From Bacteroidales bacterium (GTDB lineage Bacteria > Bacteroidota > Bacteroidia > Bacteroidales > P3), in contig JAFVCE010000015.1 of assembly GCA_017479385.1 (NCBI GenBank), forward strand, positions 168,173 to 232,172: a stretch of DNA of 64,000 bases, written 5' to 3'. A program made the translations under genes and the position numbers. The notes under the pieces are model-generated. The model was given only the letters and a program-made list of their open reading frames with translations. It was not told the DNA's origin and did no database searches. Below, one piece after another: positions 62,381-64,000 of the stretch. Within the stretch, counting starts at the first letter, position 1; each line of letters starts with the position of its first letter.

Positions 62381-63354
62381 AACGCCTTGCCATTGCCGCC
62401 ATTGTGCTGGCCACCATTGCCATTGGGGGCGAGATTTTTATCTTTGCCACTCGTGGCACCCGCAACGACGACGAGACGTTGCGCCAAGCCATCCGCACCG
62501 AGTATCGGGTCTATGCTCCGCCAATGCCCGATACCCTCTCGTTTTGTGGCGAGCAGGTGCCGCTCAATATCTACTACGTGCGCGAAAGCCTCGACCGCGA
62601 GTTGCTCTCCAATATGTATTGGCAATCCAATATGCTGCTTTGGCTCAAGCGTGCCGGCCGCTGTTTCCCCGTCATCGAGCCCATACTGAAACGCAACGGC
62701 GTGCCCGACGATTTCAAGTATCTTTGCGTCATCGAGAGTGGCCTTGTCAACGCCACCTCGCCGGCTAAGGCTCAAGGCTATTGGCAGTTCCTCAAGTCGA
62801 CTGGCGAGCGTTTTGGCCTCGAAATCAGCGACGAAATCGATATGCGCAACGACCTCGAAGCCTCGACCGAGGCTGCTTGTCGCTACCTTAAACTGCTCCA
62901 CGACCATTTTGGCAGCTGGACTGCCGCCGCAGCAGCCTACAACTGTGGCGAGGGGGGCCTGCAACGCAGGCTGACGCTCGAGTCGGCCGACAATTACTAC
63001 GATGTTCGCCTCAACCGCGAAACGGCGCGCTACGTCTACCGCATTTTGGCCATCAAGCTCATCTTCCAAAATCCGCAGGATTTTGGCTACACGCTGCGTC
63101 GCTGCGACCTCTATCCGGTGTTGCCATACCGCGAGGTCGAACTCAGCGGGCAAGACGTCGACCTCTATGCTTTTGCACGGCAGAACGACTGCTCCTACAA
63201 AATGCTCCGCGAAATGAACCCGTGGATAACCGCCGAACGGCTTAAGAACAAAGGCCGCAAGCGCTACACGCTGCGCCTGCCGGTCAAAAAAGGCACCGAG
63301 TATAACACTATTGTCCAGGGACGCAAAGACACCTCGGTCGTGACTCACCTCTGA
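62377..63354 (+). CDS. Lytic transglycosylase (SLT domain, MltD-like)
   Basis: 325 residues. An N-terminal signal/anchor (MKRLAIAAIVLATIAIGGEI), the SLT core with catalytic Glu in LCVIESGLVNATSPAKAQGYW, YLKLLHDHFGSWTAAAAAYN and a C-terminal LysM-like stretch (VDLYAFARQNDCSYKMLREM, ending RLPVK). It cleaves peptidoglycan glycan strands with anhydro-MurNAc formation. Translationally coupled to coaBC. Confidence 0.9.
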   Translation: MKRLAIAAIVLATIAIGGEIFIFATRGTRNDDETLRQAIRTEYRVYAPPMPDTLSFCGEQVPLNIYYVRESLDRELLSNMYWQSNMLLWLKRAGRCFPVIEPILKRNGVPDDFKYLCVIESGLVNATSPAKAQGYWQFLKSTGERFGLEISDEIDMRNDLEASTEAACRYLKLLHDHFGSWTAAAAAYNCGEGGLQRRLTLESADNYYDVRLNRETARYVYRILAIKLIFQNPQDFGYTLRRCDLYPVLPYREVELSGQDVDLYAFARQNDCSYKMLREMNPWITAERLKNKGRKRYTLRLPVKKGTEYNTIVQGRKDTSVVTHL

Positions 63355-63429
63355 CCCATCGCAAAGGTGTTTCGCGCCATTAGTCGATAGCCGCTTATCT
63401 GTGTCCAACAGTTTCATTTTCAGTGTTTC

Positions 63430-63613
63430 TCTCTGGTTTAGTGTTCTCTTGGTTCAAAAATTTTTTTTGCGAAGAAAGTCCGTTCCGCATCGTCGAATCA
63501 TCGTCAACCCAAATCGTTCGTTAGCTTTTTTGCCGTAGTGTAAGGGCAAGAAGAGGGTCGTAGTTGCCTAAGTGTCACCTGCTCCGTCCCATACCCGATT
63601 GGGGTCGAACCGC
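63430..63613 (-). ncRNA. Possible minus-strand non-coding transcript
   Basis: The leftward promoter has no CDS in front of it; the next gene (transglycosylase) is on the other strand. The GC-rich first 80 nt can form ACCC/GGGT and GGCAA/TTGCC stems. The end is a guess: a weak GCGgAA/TTCGC stem and an A/T-rich run near 63460. No known RNA family recognised. Confidence 0.35.
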
Positions 63614-63616
63614 CTG

Positions 63617-63647
63617 CAAAATTACAAAAATATTCCCACATGGCAAA
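63617..63647 (-). promoter_or_regulatory. Leftward consensus promoter with no downstream CDS
   Basis: On the minus strand TTTG (63647-63644), 19 bp, TAATTTTG (63624-63617): a full match. Confidence 0.75.
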
Positions 63648-63675
63648 ATTTTCTGGCGTGTGGGTCAAATTTTAT

Positions 63676-63706
63676 TTTGCAGAATGAAAAATTGTGTGTA
63701 TTTTTG
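63676..63706 (+). promoter_or_regulatory. Rightward consensus promoter of the last gene
   Basis: TTTG 63676-63679, 19 bp, TATTTTTG 63699-63706. Transcription from about 63711 gives a leader near 245 nt. Confidence 0.8.
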
Positions 63707-63778
63707 CAATTCATAAATAAATATACAATATGTAAATAGTTAAAAAATAAAGACATAGACATACAATAGCGATTCGTG

Positions 63779-63905
63779 CTATTCTTGATAACCAAATTTC
63801 CACACAACGTCCCGGTCCTCGGGATACCCACAATCAAGAATAGGTCAACGAAACGCCGTTCATCGGCGTGGAATGACTTGTTGGATTGTGGAGGGCGTGG
63901 AAACC
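63779..63905 (+). ncRNA. Structured leader RNA with alternative helices
   Basis: Stems: CTATTCTTGAT 63779-63789 with ATCAAGAATAG 63833-63843 (11 bp, perfect); TTTCCAC 63797-63803 with GTGGAAA 63897-63903; TCCCG/CGGGA 63810-63814/63820-63824; CCACAATC 63828-63835 with GATTGTGG 63884-63891; ACGCCG/CGGCGT 63853-63858/63864-63869. The 11-bp stem shares bases 63833-63835 with the 8-bp stem, so both cannot fully form. No known riboswitch or 6S RNA recognised. Confidence 0.55.
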
Positions 63906-63957
63906 CTGGAGATTAGACAAAAATTACGTTCCACGCTATTTTTATGCACCACGCCCG

Positions 63958-64000
63958 ATGAAACTAATTGAACAAAACCCATTCCGCATGCTTGGCATCC
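63958..64000 (+). CDS. Start of a conserved hypothetical gene (cut by window edge)
   Basis: Only MKLIEQNPFRMLGI is visible. This opening resembles a family of large cytoplasmic proteins of Bacteroidales that begin with an NPFRxLGI motif, recalled from memory. No function can be given. It lies behind the structured leader. Confidence 0.5.
   Translation, partial: MKLIEQNPFRMLGI

Larger units (their letters stand above)
63355..63957. other. 603-bp non-coding region with divergent promoters
   Basis: No CDS. Holds a leftward promoter (63617-63647), a rightward promoter (63676-63706) and a structured leader (63779-63905) ahead of the last gene. Confidence 0.7.

Noticed and set aside
63470-63500. 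GAAGAAAGTCCG, reminiscent of the P4 region of RNase P RNA
   Set aside because: The other conserved RNase P blocks are absent within the next 400 bases.
63541-63616. Possible SRP RNA on the minus strand (GGAGCAGG)
   Set aside because: The conserved GGAA tetraloop and symmetric loop of SRP domain IV are missing.

Overview
The window looks like a chromosomal segment of a Bacteroidales bacterium (phylum Bacteroidota). The evidence is: promoters of the Bacteroidota type (TTTG, 19-21 bp, TAnnTTTG); a secreted protein with a type IX secretion C-terminal signal; Bacteroidota-type omega subunit, BamD, L25/Ctc and DUF3857/transglutaminase and DUF4105 proteins; and many MKK... signal-peptide proteins. 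Most of the window is GC-rich core genome. The exception is an AT-rich accessory block at about 6.5-9.2 kb.

Layout. 0-6.4 kb: a partial exported protein, a sodium/solute symporter overlapping RNase Z, a PepSY-like exported protein, a TrmH methyltransferase divergent from a truncated glycosyltransferase, and a DRTGG-PHP pair. 6.4-14.9 kb: a probable defence island flanked by a duplicated 53-bp sequence. It holds a 2-TM protein overlapping a Cas2/SinR-like protein, and an operon of a PLD-SNF2 helicase, an Eco57I-type adenine methyltransferase and a small unknown protein. 15-20.3 kb: a YfcC transporter, RidA, and butyryl-CoA-dehydrogenase-like acd-etfB-etfA. 20.8-30.5 kb: an OM barrel, a Pif1/RecD-like helicase, NAD synthetase, a T9SS adhesin-like protein, a DUF2807 lipoprotein, rplY and prs. 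30.7-46.4 kb: tRNA-Leu(CAA), RecQ, an envelope operon (MscS, DUF4105, two transglutaminase-like proteins), LMW-PTP with a PurL-like fragment, an operon of cyclophilin, response regulator, MBL hydrolase and glycosyltransferase, LepB, and a second GT. 46.4-54.7 kb: META lipoprotein, priA-sbcD-sbcC, an OM barrel, a thioesterase. 54.7-64 kb: lpxA/lpxC/LysM-PBP/guaA, bamD-rpoZ-coaBC-lytic transglycosylase, a divergent non-coding region with a structured leader, and the start of one more gene.

The most unusual structure is a dispersed intergenic repeat family built on an 11-bp period (unit roughly nnCGACCTnAA). There are seven clear intergenic copies. Three of them are exactly 90 bp with inverted ends (GTAACTGC-like), one sits inside a 182-bp element with perfect 19-bp inverted termini, and an eighth fragment lies in frame inside a transglutaminase gene. 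The other main leads are the PLD-SNF2 helicase/methyltransferase pair, whose methyltransferase gene changes base composition sharply at the target-recognition half; the 2-TM/Cas2-like pair; an NAD synthetase whose glutaminase domain has lost catalytic residues; and the structured RNA leader at the right edge.

All calls come from reading the sequence and from knowledge of the families. No database search was run.
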